Positions 7,943 through 17,384 are shown, counted from the first letter of the stretch. The stretch is DNA of 54,408 bases from Chloroflexota bacterium (GCA_003695675.1 RFIA01000005.1:1-54408), one strand, 5' to 3'. The notes: generated by a model from the sequence alone, not told the origin. Made by a program: numbers and translations.

Positions 7943-8689
7943 TTAATCCACTTTCGTGAGTAGAATTGGTTTGTCTTTCGTGATAACGACGGTGTGCTCA
8001 TATTGCACGGCGAGGCTGCCGTCAGTCGTGACGAGTGTCCAACCGTCTTCGTCCTGCACGATGTGTTGTGCGCTGACCGAAACGAACGGCTCAATCGTGA
8101 TGACGAGACCATCGGTCAAACGTTCTTTGGCGCTGCGTTTGTAAAATCCGGGCACACTCGGCGGCTCGTGCAATTTGCGCCCGACACCATGACCGGGTAA
8201 ATCTTTGATCGATTTGAACCCGCATCGTTTAACCTCAGACTCCATCGCTTGCCCGATGCGATACATGCGACGACCGGAACGGGCAGCGTCGATGCCCTTC
8301 GTCAATGCGTGTTGGGCACAATCACATAACTTTTGCACAAGTGGTGAAACTGGCGGCACGGGTATTGATGCGCCGGTGTCGGCATAATAGCCATTGAGTT
8401 CGGCGGAAACATCAATGTTCACGAGGTCGCCGGGTTGGATGACGCGCCCGCCGGGAATACCATGTGCAGCTTCGTCGTTGATGCTGATGCACGTCGCGCC
8501 GGGAAAATTGTACGTCACAATCGGGGCGGAGCGTGCGCCGTATTGTTTGAGCATCGCCGCACCCATCGCGTCGAGTTCGCCGGTTGTGATTCCCGGCTCC
8601 ACCGCCGCGAGCATTTCCTGCAAAATTTTACCGACAATCTGCCCGATTTTCATCAATCCGATTAAGTCTTTCTGCGATTGAACGGTCAT
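7943..8689 (-). CDS. map: Methionine aminopeptidase type I
   Basis: Removes the initiator methionine from nascent proteins using two metal ions; cytoplasmic, 248 aa. All five metal ligands are visible: Asp in VNIDVSAELNG, Asp in YYADTGAS, His in GHGVGRKLHE, Glu in ITIEPFVS and Glu in QYEHTVVIT. The substrate-side His is in EAAHGIPGGR. The length matches bacterial type Ia enzymes without an N-terminal zinc finger. It sits in a leftward set, 20 nt after the Cys-rich gene and with zero spacing before the glycosidase-like gene, so it is not in the usual secY-adk-map ribosomal context. Confidence 0.95.
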   Translation of the reverse strand: MTVQSQKDLIGLMKIGQIVGKILQEMLAAVEPGITTGELDAMGAAMLKQYGARSAPIVTYNFPGATCISINDEAAHGIPGGRVIQPGDLVNIDVSAELNGYYADTGASIPVPPVSPLVQKLCDCAQHALTKGIDAARSGRRMYRIGQAMESEVKRCGFKSIKDLPGHGVGRKLHEPPSVPGFYKRSAKERLTDGLVITIEPFVSVSAQHIVQDEDGWTLVTTDGSLAVQYEHTVVITKDKPILLTKVD

Positions 8690-8709
8690 TATGATTACCC
8701 GCTTTCAAC

Positions 8710-9096
8710 TCATTTACTTGCTTCTCGCAGCATATCGACGAAGCGCACTCCCCACGTTTGCATCACTTCTTCGAGGCGCTCGGTGCAATCGCAATCGGAG
8801 CACGCCCAATATTCTGTGCCGTTGCGGTCTTTGCAGTTGGCCGGGTTATGCGCATTCGTAATCTTGACGAGATCAAAATAGGCTTCCCAATACGGGATTT
8901 CTTCTTCGAGCGGTGTCGGGCAATAGCACACCTCGACCCAACAAACTGTGCCGTCTTCGCGCAAACGCGCATGATCCATATCGCGCAAATATTCGCCCCC
9001 GGCGACAGAACCTTTACCGAGCGTTTTGTCGTCGATAGCTTGCAACAAGGCTTTCTCGTGTCCATCTTTGACCCGCGCTTTGACAAAATATCGCAT
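8710..9096 (-). CDS. Conserved small cysteine-rich protein, function unknown
   Basis: A cytoplasmic protein of 128 aa with no signal or TM segment. It begins MRYFVKARVKDGHEKALLQA, a strand-helix opening like dimeric alpha/beta-barrel or monooxygenase-type small domains. It ends with a cysteine cluster (CKDRNG, WACSDCDCTERLE) that looks metal-binding. Two further cysteines are in VEVCYCPTPLEEE. I recall close relatives in cyanobacteria and Chloroflexota, all without assigned role. GGGAG at 7-nt spacing fixes the ATG at 9096 instead of the upstream ATG at 9129. It is followed by map after 20 nt and preceded by the MOSC gene at 45 nt. Confidence 0.7.
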   Translation of the reverse strand: MRYFVKARVKDGHEKALLQAIDDKTLGKGSVAGGEYLRDMDHARLREDGTVCWVEVCYCPTPLEEEIPYWEAYFDLVKITNAHNPANCKDRNGTEYWACSDCDCTERLEEVMQTWGVRFVDMLREASK

Positions 9097-9141
9097 CACC
9101 CAACTCCCGTTCTTGTGTGACACCGGCATAAAAGAGCCGCG

Positions 9142-9696
9142 TCAACGCACTTTTGATATGGTGTCGCCTGTGTGAATTGTCCCAGCTTGAATCACACGCG
9201 CATAAAGTCCCCGCAGGCGCAAGCGCTTGCCTTCATCCGTTGCGGTTATCAAAAGCGCGTCCTTACCAAAACGCTGAACGAATTTTTTGCAGCCGGTGTG
9301 CGGTTGCGGTGTTATTTCAAGCACGGTTGTACCAATCGCAAGTTGTTGACCGACAGGTAAATTGTCGATGCTTAGGTCGAAGTCAACGAACAATTGGTCG
9401 CCCGCAAGTGGCCAACGAGAGCGTTCCTGCGCGATAAGCTGAGCGAAGCGGCTGTTCATGATGGCGATTTGCGTATCAGGATGCGCAAGGTCATCGTCGG
9501 TATGCCGGCTGCCGCGAGTATACCAATTGTCGCCAATCAAACCCTTCACAATGTCTAGCTGCGCCTGTTCTACCACATGGCGTTCTTCATCCGCCGGACG
9601 GCAGACAATCATCTCTAATACACCATGATCTTTCGGCGATTGGTCGAGGATCGCTAGTCCGGCTTGTAATTCGTCAGTTGACAGAGCGTTGAGCAT
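9142..9696 (-). CDS. MOSC domain protein
   Basis: MOSC domains bind sulfur or the molybdenum cofactor; standalone members include YiiM and YuaD. This one has 184 aa with the conserved cysteine in PHTGCKKFVQRFG near residue 150 and the GLYARVIQAGTI segment at the C-terminal end. AAAGG at 7-nt spacing places the start at the ATG at 9696, not at a longer in-frame codon at 9777. It is the first gene of a leftward run leading to map. The physiological role (molybdenum cofactor sulfuration or detoxification of N-hydroxylated compounds) cannot be decided from sequence. Confidence 0.85.
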   Translation of the reverse strand: MLNALSTDELQAGLAILDQSPKDHGVLEMIVCRPADEERHVVEQAQLDIVKGLIGDNWYTRGSRHTDDDLAHPDTQIAIMNSRFAQLIAQERSRWPLAGDQLFVDFDLSIDNLPVGQQLAIGTTVLEITPQPHTGCKKFVQRFGKDALLITATDEGKRLRLRGLYARVIQAGTIHTGDTISKVR

Positions 9697-9864
9697 TGGG
9701 ATACCTTTCCGTATATTATTTATCATAAGTGCGAGTCGCTTTGCAAGCAACATATACGCGATGCAATCAAATTGCAAGATACGAATGTGACCATATAATT
9801 ATTGCATTCTTGCGGATGTAACAATGAATCTAACAGGCTCTTTATATTCAAGCCCCATGAATTA

Positions 9865-9873
9865 TGCTACACT
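9865..9873 (+). promoter_or_regulatory. Candidate extended -10 promoter (TGCTACACT)
   Basis: TGC-TACACT lies 34 nt before the TTG start at 9908. It has the TGn element and little -35, like other promoters in this window. Confidence 0.4.
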
Positions 9874-9907
9874 TGCTCTGTTCAATAAACTGGATGCGGG
9901 GTAGATT

Positions 9908-12655
9908 TTGGACATTACGCTCTCTCGTGCGATTTTTGGTAAGCCACTTATCGATGGGTATCCAGCAGAAGATGTGCAGATTTTGGCGCTCAGCGAAGGG
10001 GTATCGCCGGAAGAAGCACACGGTTGGCGACAAATTGCCGTCCTCGAACCATTGCCACGAGCGTCTGTCGAGCAATCGCAGGCGGTTGGTATCTTCAGTG
10101 GTGCAGAGCAAAATTATATTTTAGCTCATGCTCACAATCAAACCGGTGACCTTGGCAGCCCAGTATACGAATATATCAACTTGCCTGCGGAAGTTTTGCG
10201 GGCTTTGGCGGGAAATTTGACGCCTCTGTTGAAGATGGTCGAACATCCCATTACACTGACAGCCCCACTTGAAGAAGCACTGCCACCACTCACAATGCCC
10301 AAAATCAAATCTTGGGCAAGCCAAGCGCGTCGTCAATGTTTCGAGCGGTTGTTTCACGGTTATGGTCAGCGCGATATTCGCCGTGTGTTGGCATTACTCA
10401 GCGCGGCGCTGCATCCGCGATATATCACACTGCAATATGTACCCGGCGGCGTTGAACAACGTGTCGCTATTGTGCAAGGTTTGATGGCGTTGCTGCCCGC
10501 TACACTGCGAGGTGAATTGACATTCGCCACCCACACCGTCAATGGCAATGCAGGCAAAGCGCGCATCGTCTTCAGCGATACGGCCTCGACGACAACGCGC
10601 TGGTTGGTCGATTGGACAAACGAGGGATTTACCCTTGTCGAAGATTTGCAGACCCCCTATATTATGCACCTTTTGCAATATTGGGACGAAGATTGCACGT
10701 CGTTTCTCGACCATATCGATGCGATGAATGAGATTGCTGTGCATCTTGATGCAGATACCGATTTAGGGGATAAGCTGATACAGATGACCAATCGACATAC
10801 ACTTGATGTCAGTGTACTTGCTGGAGACGATGTTGACATCGATGCAGTCAAAGACGTTTTGATGAGTGATTATCCACTGACTGAAGAATTGGCATTTCAT
10901 TATGCCGAACGTTTGTTGCAGCACGCTTTAGAAACCCGCGACACCGAAGCCGCCCAGATCGTCACACAACGCATGGATGCTGACCCGGCGCTTGACGACA
11001 AGTTGCAAGCTGTTCTGGACACCGCCCTGCAAACACAACCGGACGCGGTTTATGCGTTTGTGCGTGTTCGTATGCAAGAGGGGGTTTCGGAAAAATGGAA
11101 ACAACGGCTGCAAGATGCAGCAAGAGCCGCGCTTGAAGTTGTCATCAATGATCGTGATCTTGAGATTGTCAACAACTGGCTCATCCTCTTGGCACGAGAA
11201 CCATTGGATTATGGCTTGGATCCGATTTTGCACGAAGGGATTCTCTCTGCGCAGCCGTATGCGCATGATGATGGAGCGTTGGGGCAATTGTTGATTACAC
11301 ACGCTGTCCGGCGCGATAGAGAGGCGCTCAATACATTACTCGCTGATGAGGCGCTGCTGAATGCTTTGCCGGGTGATTTTGGGGAAGCCATTTGCGAATA
11401 CACGGGTAACCCGACTGAGTTGTTGGATGAATATGGTCGCGAGATTTTTTTGCTGATTTTGATGCGAGCGTCGCTGGCACAAAATGGCACATTATGTACG
11501 CCTGCCGCGGTGCGACAGGTTTGGACGATGTTCCAAAATGACGGCGTCATCAAACATTTGATCGAAGATTATCAACCCAAGTTGTTGATCGATGAATGGA
11601 TTGAAAACGGTGCGCTTTATCTCTCTGACGAAGCATTAACCACATTGATGACGCTCATGCTTTCTGACGAGCGCGATGACTTGTTCGCTCAATTGGCGCC
11701 GCAGCTTGCGACTCGTGAAAATTTGACGACTATGCTGGTGACCGCGCTCGAAAACAGCCGTCGCACCGGCGATGCTGTGCTTGACCTCGTGTCTGCATTA
11801 TTGGCCGAAGACATCCTCACGCAGCAACAAGTGATTGATATTTATGTCGCCTTGTTGACAGCCTCCAATTGGCAGGAAAGCGACCTGCCCTTGACCGAGC
11901 AACTCGCTCGTACATTGCGGCAGTCGCCCGACCTTGAAGTTTCAACGGATATTTTGTGGCGTTTGTTGGACATCGCCGCCGTTGCAAAAGATGAATTGAT
12001 GGCGCGAGTGGCAGCAAAGCGGTTGTTCAACAGCATCCAACAAATTGATGATGAAAGTTTGTTGACCGACAGGTTGCAACGAATCTATGCCAAATTACAA
12101 TGGAGCGCCTCGACCCGTAAAGCCATCATGGACTTTTGGCGGCATTTCGTCCGGCAACAACCATTGTCTCGTTTGCAACGTCTTGAAAAAGCGTTGACCG
12201 AAAATGGCGACCGTGTGCTGGATGAGGCGCATGATATTGTGCAGTCGAGCATCGCTTTCCGCCGAATGCTGGGGAATCGTTCGCTGCCGGAATTCGCCGA
12301 AGAGATCAACGCAGCGTTTGAAGTCTTGCAATCGCTGGCCGTTGCCTTCGACCCATCATCGCGGGGCGAAGTTGGTTTTGATGCTGGGACGATTCGCAGT
12401 GAGTTGAATGCGCACCAAGACGAATTGTCGCCCAACGAACGGCGTGTTCTCGCCAACAACCTCAAGGAATTGTCACAAATCATCACCACAATGGCGGCGA
12501 ATCGCAGCAAGGCGCAACTGTTACGCAGTGAAGATGATGTTGAACGTCAATTGTTGAGCGGCGAGCAAAATCCGCATGGCGCGGTTGACTTGATGAAATG
12601 GTTGTCGGGGTATCTCGGTGGTGCGCAGGCAAATGCCGACGAGGACGAAGATTAG
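9908..12655 (+). CDS. Large cytoplasmic protein of unknown function (possible GAP1-like N-terminus)
   Basis: A protein of 915 aa, no signal peptide, no TM segment. The N-terminal about 330 residues look alpha/beta (SRAIFGKPLIDGYPAEDVQI; later RQCFERLFHG, LPATLRGELTFATHT). They recall the GTPase-associated protein 1 (GAP1) N and M domains described for bacterial conflict-type GTPase systems, but this is from memory and no GTPase gene is adjacent. The rest is a long alpha-helical array (about residues 330-800) with HEAT/TPR-like periodicity, ending in a helical coiled segment and an acidic tail. The TTG start has GGGG with 6-nt spacing. A charged single-TM protein follows after 146 nt. Function unknown; most likely a scaffold or regulatory protein. 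Confidence 0.65.
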   Translation: MDITLSRAIFGKPLIDGYPAEDVQILALSEGVSPEEAHGWRQIAVLEPLPRASVEQSQAVGIFSGAEQNYILAHAHNQTGDLGSPVYEYINLPAEVLRALAGNLTPLLKMVEHPITLTAPLEEALPPLTMPKIKSWASQARRQCFERLFHGYGQRDIRRVLALLSAALHPRYITLQYVPGGVEQRVAIVQGLMALLPATLRGELTFATHTVNGNAGKARIVFSDTASTTTRWLVDWTNEGFTLVEDLQTPYIMHLLQYWDEDCTSFLDHIDAMNEIAVHLDADTDLGDKLIQMTNRHTLDVSVLAGDDVDIDAVKDVLMSDYPLTEELAFHYAERLLQHALETRDTEAAQIVTQRMDADPALDDKLQAVLDTALQTQPDAVYAFVRVRMQEGVSEKWKQRLQDAARAALEVVINDRDLEIVNNWLILLAREPLDYGLDPILHEGILSAQPYAHDDGALGQLLITHAVRRDREALNTLLADEALLNALPGDFGEAICEYTGNPTELLDEYGREIFLLILMRASLAQNGTLCTPAAVRQVWTMFQNDGVIKHLIEDYQPKLLIDEWIENGALYLSDEALTTLMTLMLSDERDDLFAQLAPQLATRENLTTMLVTALENSRRTGDAVLDLVSALLAEDILTQQQVIDIYVALLTASNWQESDLPLTEQLARTLRQSPDLEVSTDILWRLLDIAAVAKDELMARVAAKRLFNSIQQIDDESLLTDRLQRIYAKLQWSASTRKAIMDFWRHFVRQQPLSRLQRLEKALTENGDRVLDEAHDIVQSSIAFRRMLGNRSLPEFAEEINAAFEVLQSLAVAFDPSSRGEVGFDAGTIRSELNAHQDELSPNERRVLANNLKELSQIITTMAANRSKAQLLRSEDDVERQLLSGEQNPHGAVDLMKWLSGYLGGAQANADEDED

Positions 12656-12801
12656 CGATCCCATCTTGTACATTACTTTCTTGCGATTTGCGCTGTCGAA
12701 TACATGCCATACTCGACATATATTTGCCCATTCAGAAATAAGACAAACGCGCTACAATATCTTCAGTTTAGAGCAAGCCGCGACAGGAGCAAGCACGAAT
12801 C

Positions 12802-13299
12802 ATGTCAAAACGCAGACGTAAAAAGAAACGTAATCTGAATTTGCCCGAAGCGACGCTAGCACGCGCTCGTGAAATGGCAAAAGAAGATCACAAACCGGAT
12901 GATGAGGCCGATGATGCCCGCGCAGAAACTACAGCAACTGAAGACGATGACGTTGCAGTTGCTGAAGCGACCGCCGAAGCCGAAGAAGATGATGTCGCTA
13001 GCGATGATACTGTTGCCGCACCGGTAAAAGCGAAACCCACGCCGCGTCGCAAACGAGTCAGCGCACATGAACGTACCCGTCGCCACGCTGCCCGCGCCCG
13101 CGTTGATGAAGGCGACATCGAAAAGATGGCGCGCGATGAAGTCAAATACTTGCTCGCCCACCCGACGAAAATCGTCACCGAAGACGAATTGCGCCGTGAG
13201 TATGTCCATGTCGTAGCAGATTTGCGTAGTATGGGCATATTGGCAGCAATTCTGGTCGTGGTGTTAATCGTTGTCAACCTGATTATTCTCTCGTCATGA
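12802..13299 (+). CDS. Charged tail-anchored membrane protein, unknown function
   Basis: A protein of 165 aa. It begins with a lysine/arginine block (MSKRRRKKKRN), followed by an acidic low-complexity region (residues about 30-75, rich in Asp, Glu and Ala), a second basic block (PRRKRVSAHERTRRHAARAR), and a helix. A single hydrophobic segment at about residues 143-163 ends two residues from the C-terminus. The topology is therefore a cytoplasmic N-terminus with a C-terminal tail anchor. The alternating basic/acidic/basic composition suggests nucleic-acid or ribosome contact at the membrane, but that is a guess. A crp/fnr-type gene starts 22 nt downstream, so the two are probably co-transcribed. 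Confidence 0.75.
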   Translation: MSKRRRKKKRNLNLPEATLARAREMAKEDHKPDDEADDARAETTATEDDDVAVAEATAEAEEDDVASDDTVAAPVKAKPTPRRKRVSAHERTRRHAARARVDEGDIEKMARDEVKYLLAHPTKIVTEDELRREYVHVVADLRSMGILAAILVVVLIVVNLIILSS

Positions 13300-13321
13300 T
13301 ATTATGAGTAAATGTTGACGG

Positions 13322-14026
13322 ATGTCTGTTGATTTTAGTCAAGTGCCGTATTTTGAAGGAATCGACCGGCACGGTCTACAACGGATTGAACAGGCCGCAC
13401 GGTCGCATATTTATCAAGCCGGTGCGATGATTTTTGCCGAGCGGAGTGAATGCGCTGGATTGCACATCATCATCGACGGTCTTGTGCGTATCTTCCGCGT
13501 CAGTAACGAAGGGCGTTTGCATACATTGAGTTTGCTGCGTCCGGTTTCCACATTCAATGAAGTCGCGGCGGTTGATGGCCGGTACAATCCATTCAATGCG
13601 ACGGCTGTCACCAATGTCGAGACGCTTGTCGTCAGTCATGAGAGTTTGCTTAAACTCATGGCGAGTGAACCGAAATTGCTCAGCAATTATGTGCAAGCGC
13701 TCGCACATCTCAATCGGGATTATATCGAACGTCTTGAAGATATGACTTTCCGCACGATTCCGTCTCGGCTTGCCAAATTATTTTTGCACGAAACCGCGTA
13801 TGCCGACCAAATTTCAGAAACGCCGACGAGCCTGACACAAGAAGAGATTGCCTCGATTCTCGGCACAACTCGCGAAGTGGTCGGTCGGGCGCTGCGCGGT
13901 TTGTTGAATGCAGGTTTGTTGCGCAAAGAAGGGCGTTACGTTTACATCGCGGATCGCGCCGGTCTTGAACAACTTGCCGAAACCAACGCCATGCCGGAAC
14001 ACACCTCGCCGCAAATTTTGCCATGA
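13322..14026 (+). CDS. Crp/Fnr family transcriptional regulator
   Basis: A protein of 234 aa with an N-terminal cyclic-nucleotide-binding-type beta-roll (about residues 10-120: DGLVRIFRVSNEGR, FNEVAAVDG) and a long dimerisation helix. A C-terminal winged helix-turn-helix carries LTQEEIASILGTTREVVGRA as helix-turn-helix. The beta-roll lacks the RxxS phosphate-binding cassette of CRP and has no N-terminal Fe-S cysteine cluster of FNR, so the effector is unknown. It follows the tail-anchored protein by 22 nt. The gene ends before a gap containing a small hairpin (14174-14190). Confidence 0.9.
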   Translation: MSVDFSQVPYFEGIDRHGLQRIEQAARSHIYQAGAMIFAERSECAGLHIIIDGLVRIFRVSNEGRLHTLSLLRPVSTFNEVAAVDGRYNPFNATAVTNVETLVVSHESLLKLMASEPKLLSNYVQALAHLNRDYIERLEDMTFRTIPSRLAKLFLHETAYADQISETPTSLTQEEIASILGTTREVVGRALRGLLNAGLLRKEGRYVYIADRAGLEQLAETNAMPEHTSPQILP

Positions 14027-14329
14027 TACGTGGTGGCTACGCAGCATACAGGCATGAATCGAGCAGATCGTATACCCCTCAACAATCCCTTTAGTGGGTT
14101 TGGTATTTCGATAGTCGGACATTTTAATGTCTGGCGGCACTTATGCCATCGACTGCTATCAATGCGGCAAATGGCGATCTTTGTGATCGCTTTGTGGTTT
14201 TGTAATTTATAATCATCTTGATCTGGTGGCTCGCACAATTAAAATCCTACCCTTGCGGTCATTCGGCAATTACATAATTCGAGGAATGACATCGACGTGC
14301 AACGAGATTGAGGCGTAAGTTTTGACGCG
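14027..14329. other. Gap before the M28 peptidase gene
   Basis: No convincing gene. It contains a 38-nt element shared with the region before the acyl-CoA dehydrogenase gene (14100-14137), a GCGATC-TTTGT-GATCGC hairpin (14174-14190) with a T-rich tail that may end the crp transcript, and TATAAT at 14208-14213. Confidence 0.5.
14100..14137 (+). repeat. Two-copy hairpin element, copy 1
   Basis: It starts TTGGTATTTCG and ends TCTGGCGG, with stem GACATT-TT-AATGTC inside. 29 of 38 bases match copy 2 at 37002-37039. Both copies precede a rightward gene. Confidence 0.55.
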
Positions 14330-15691
14330 ATGATGATGGCATGGATAAAACGACATAAGATAGCGCTTCTGATTTTCTGGTTCGCGTTCATTGCGATAGC
14401 CTGTAATCTCAGCAGTTCGACCCGACCGCCGACAATTGTGCCGCGTTCTTCACCGACGCCGCCGCCGACGATTGGCTTCGCGACACTCAGCCCGGCGGAA
14501 TTGCCATCGTCGATTGCAACACCGCATCCCGACTCGAATGTCGAATTGCTCAACTTGATCAATCAAATTGAAACGGATCGTTTGATGCTGCATGTGGATG
14601 CTCTGGCGAGCTTGCGCACCCGACACGTCAACAGTCAGGGGATTAATCAGGCTTACGATTACATTCGCGGCGAATTCGACAAGATCACACAGCAAACGGG
14701 CAATCTGTTCGTTTTCACACATGAGTTCCCGCTAGAGTGGGCGGGGACGCGCACGATACAACGCAATATCGCTGCCGTCATCTCCGGCGATGAAATCGGT
14801 GCAGGGACGATTCTCATCTCTGCCCATTATGACAGTATCTCGCAATTCCCCGAAGATTCGGTAGTCGATGCGCCGGGCGCGAATGACAATGCAAGCGGCG
14901 TCGCCACGCTGATAGAGTTGGCACGGATCATGAGCCAACGCCCCCATCGTTCAACGATTATGTTCGTCGCCTTCTCTGCCGAAGAAGTTGGACGACGTGG
15001 CAGCCTCGCTTTCATGACCGATTATATCAGTTCACAGGGGATCGAAATTGATGCCATGATTAATCTCGACATCATCGGCAGCAGCACCGGCCCCAACGGT
15101 ATCAATAATGACCGGCAGATGCGCGTCTTCTCGGCCAATCCGAACGAGTCGCTCTCGCGACAACTCGCCCGCTCGATGAACCTGATTGCATTCAATCATG
15201 CGCCCGACATGGAATTGATCGTTGAAAACGCAGAAGACCGCCAAAATCGCTACAGCGATCATCTGTCGTTCAGCGAGCGGGGTTTCCCGGCTGTGCGTTT
15301 GATTGAAGCCGCAGAAGAGCCAAATCGCACCAACACATCGAACGACACGATTGATGATGTTCAGGCATCGTACCTCACCCGTTCAGCGCAAACAGTGCTG
15401 GTGACCGTCACATCGTTGGCCGACGGCTTGCGACCGCCGCGCAATGTCTCGCTGCGAGACAATGGCGGCGGCGTGCGACAACTCGTTTGGGAGCAGGTGC
15501 CGGGCGCAACAAGTTATGTTGTCGCCTTGCGCAGACCGAACTCGTTGATTTATGACCAGCAATTCGAGACGACCGAAAATTCGGTGACGTGGGATGGTTT
15601 CGTGCCGACACGCTTCGCCGGTGTTGCCATCGCCGCCCGCGATGAAAACGGTCTCATCGGGCCGCTAACCGAAGAGATTTTGATTCAATGA
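14330..15691 (+). CDS. M28 family zinc aminopeptidase, lipoprotein
   Basis: Extracellular metallo-aminopeptidase, 453 aa. It has an N-terminal type-II signal with Cys in IAIACNLSS (about residue 25), then a Pro/Thr-rich spacer. The M28 domain carries all co-catalytic ligands: His and Asp in SAHYDS, the bridging Asp in PGANDNASG, the catalytic Glu pair in AFSAEEVGRRGS, Asp in INLDIIGS, and His in YSDHLSFSERG. The C-terminal about 90 residues form a beta-rich module (RQLVWEQVPGATSYVVALR), like a fibronectin type III domain. The gene converges on the DUF3179 gene with only 16 nt between stops. Likely role: release of N-terminal amino acids from external peptides. Confidence 0.9.
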   Translation: MMMAWIKRHKIALLIFWFAFIAIACNLSSSTRPPTIVPRSSPTPPPTIGFATLSPAELPSSIATPHPDSNVELLNLINQIETDRLMLHVDALASLRTRHVNSQGINQAYDYIRGEFDKITQQTGNLFVFTHEFPLEWAGTRTIQRNIAAVISGDEIGAGTILISAHYDSISQFPEDSVVDAPGANDNASGVATLIELARIMSQRPHRSTIMFVAFSAEEVGRRGSLAFMTDYISSQGIEIDAMINLDIIGSSTGPNGINNDRQMRVFSANPNESLSRQLARSMNLIAFNHAPDMELIVENAEDRQNRYSDHLSFSERGFPAVRLIEAAEEPNRTNTSNDTIDDVQASYLTRSAQTVLVTVTSLADGLRPPRNVSLRDNGGGVRQLVWEQVPGATSYVVALRRPNSLIYDQQFETTENSVTWDGFVPTRFAGVAIAARDENGLIGPLTEEILIQ

Positions 15692-15707
15692 TGCCTTACT
15701 CATTAGG

Positions 15708-16955
15708 TCACGAACCGTCATAAACCACAACTTCCGGATTGGTCGCGACTGCTGCGAACCACATCGTGAAACGAGACGGAACAGGAGTCAGGGATGTGCC
15801 TTCGAGTTCACCTTCGACTGCATTGCCGTTCAGGTCGAACAACGAATTGGTGTTTTGGTCGCGCCAGCCGTTTGCCTCTGCGTCGAAAACCAAATCGACT
15901 GTGCTGCCATCAGCTAACGTTGTCCTATATGCCGCGCCAGACGGCCCCGCCGCACGACTCAGGATGACAATTTCTTCGCCGCCGACTTCATCTGTGACGG
16001 CAGCATCGCCAATCAATTCAAGCGGGTAAGCGATGACATCTTCTTCGATGGCAACCATCAAGACGTTGCTGCCTGCGGGCAAGCGATTATCATTGCGCAC
16101 TTCGTCCGACACGCCAAAAGCAAAGCGCCCACTGTTGACAATCTCTTGATAACCAACGAACGGGTTGCGACGATAGTCGAGGCCGCGCAGAGGCCGCGCG
16201 AGCACGAGCGTATCTGGGTTGGCGCTGCGCCATTGTTCCCATGTCGTCACGGTCGAAGGCAGCGGAGTTAATCGGCTGCCGGTGCGCGGGCCGAGAATTG
16301 CTTCGCCACCGACTTGATACCAATATGAGTCGGTGCTTTGGTCGTACATGACGAGATCATTTTCATAGAGCGCACTTGTGTTGCCGAACAACAAGGCCTC
16401 GCCGTCGAGTTCTCGCGAATAAACGACGGCGCTGTTGCACAAGGGACAATATGAAACCAAAATCGGTTGACCCGCCAATGTGTCATTCACAATTTCGTGG
16501 AAATTGAGAATATTAAACGGATAGGCGTAGGCTTGCCCATTGGCATCCACGTAACCCATGACAATAAACGAATCGTCCATCCACTCGTTCGCTGCTGCGA
16601 CATCTTCATATTCACGCGCAATACAACGTGGGATGAGGTCGGTTGCTTCTTCGCACAACGGCGTGATTTGGTCGCGCAGGTTTTCAATCACACGTTCTGA
16701 TGCTTGTGAGTAGGGCAAAGCGCGATTGACGCCGGAAAAAGTGTCGAAGATGATTGAGTCGAGCGGCACACTATGAATCAAACCATTGGTAACGAAAAAA
16801 CCAGTTTCGGGGTCAACCACTGTTTCGCTGTCGCCATCGGACGCATCTTGTGCGGTGGTTGATGTTGTGTTCGAGGAAAAGATGATGGCGGTCAATAACA
16901 CAATGGCGACAATGATAAACGGGCTATATTGTTTAAGATTATTCCGCATATTCAA
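15708..16955 (-). CDS. DUF3179 family secreted protein
   Basis: A protein of 415 aa with an N-terminal hydrophobic segment (residues about 10-30) acting as signal or anchor, then an acidic linker. The DUF3179 body includes the diagnostic VSYCPLCNSAVVYSREL with a CxxC pair, DQSTDSYWYQVGGEAI, and LTPLPSTVTTWEQW. The family is widespread in aquatic bacteria and its function is unknown; the CxxC pair suggests redox or metal binding. It is followed by no close gene on its strand. Its start faces the fructokinase gene divergently over a 429-nt gap. Confidence 0.85.
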   Translation of the reverse strand: MNMRNNLKQYSPFIIVAIVLLTAIIFSSNTTSTTAQDASDGDSETVVDPETGFFVTNGLIHSVPLDSIIFDTFSGVNRALPYSQASERVIENLRDQITPLCEEATDLIPRCIAREYEDVAAANEWMDDSFIVMGYVDANGQAYAYPFNILNFHEIVNDTLAGQPILVSYCPLCNSAVVYSRELDGEALLFGNTSALYENDLVMYDQSTDSYWYQVGGEAILGPRTGSRLTPLPSTVTTWEQWRSANPDTLVLARPLRGLDYRRNPFVGYQEIVNSGRFAFGVSDEVRNDNRLPAGSNVLMVAIEEDVIAYPLELIGDAAVTDEVGGEEIVILSRAAGPSGAAYRTTLADGSTVDLVFDAEANGWRDQNTNSLFDLNGNAVEGELEGTSLTPVPSRFTMWFAAVATNPEVVVYDGS

Positions 16956-17384
16956 ATAAACTCCTTCAATAACACCGACAGTATATCAACAATAATGTGC
17001 TGTATTCTGGTACAAGATTGAACCGCGGCGGCACAAGAAAAACGAAGATTGCTAGCGTGCCGCCTGCGATTATAGCGTGGACGCGGCATCCGACACATCA
17101 ATTACGGACGAAATTACAAACTTTAAGCAAATTATCATCTCGTTTGTGCACGAGACGGGCATGGTCAGATCGCTTATTTGCTGCTGTATTGTCGCTGTAA
17201 CTGTCTTCGCGATATTTCGCATCTGTATTCATTCGGTCATTCATTCGGTATGGAAAACATTTTTGGATGGGGGAATAATGGCGATTTCATCATCAAGATG
17301 ATCGTTTTTGGACGGTCGATAGAAGAGGTAAGACATTCTAGGTGAAGAACTACTGTATCTCTCGTCACACAATGGAGCATCATC
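16956..17384. other. 429-nt divergent gap between DUF3179 and fructokinase genes
   Basis: It contains a perfect 8-bp inverted repeat, GGCGGCAC (17027-17034) and GTGCCGCC (17057-17064), separated by 22 nt, plausibly a regulator site. An open frame at 17077-17301 with one hydrophobic stretch begins with GTG and has no ribosome-binding site, so I do not call it. Nothing else is recognisable. Confidence 0.45.

Noticed and set aside
17077-17301. A 74-codon frame with a hydrophobic segment
   Set aside because: It starts with GTG, has no ribosome-binding site and its composition is unlike the window's genes.
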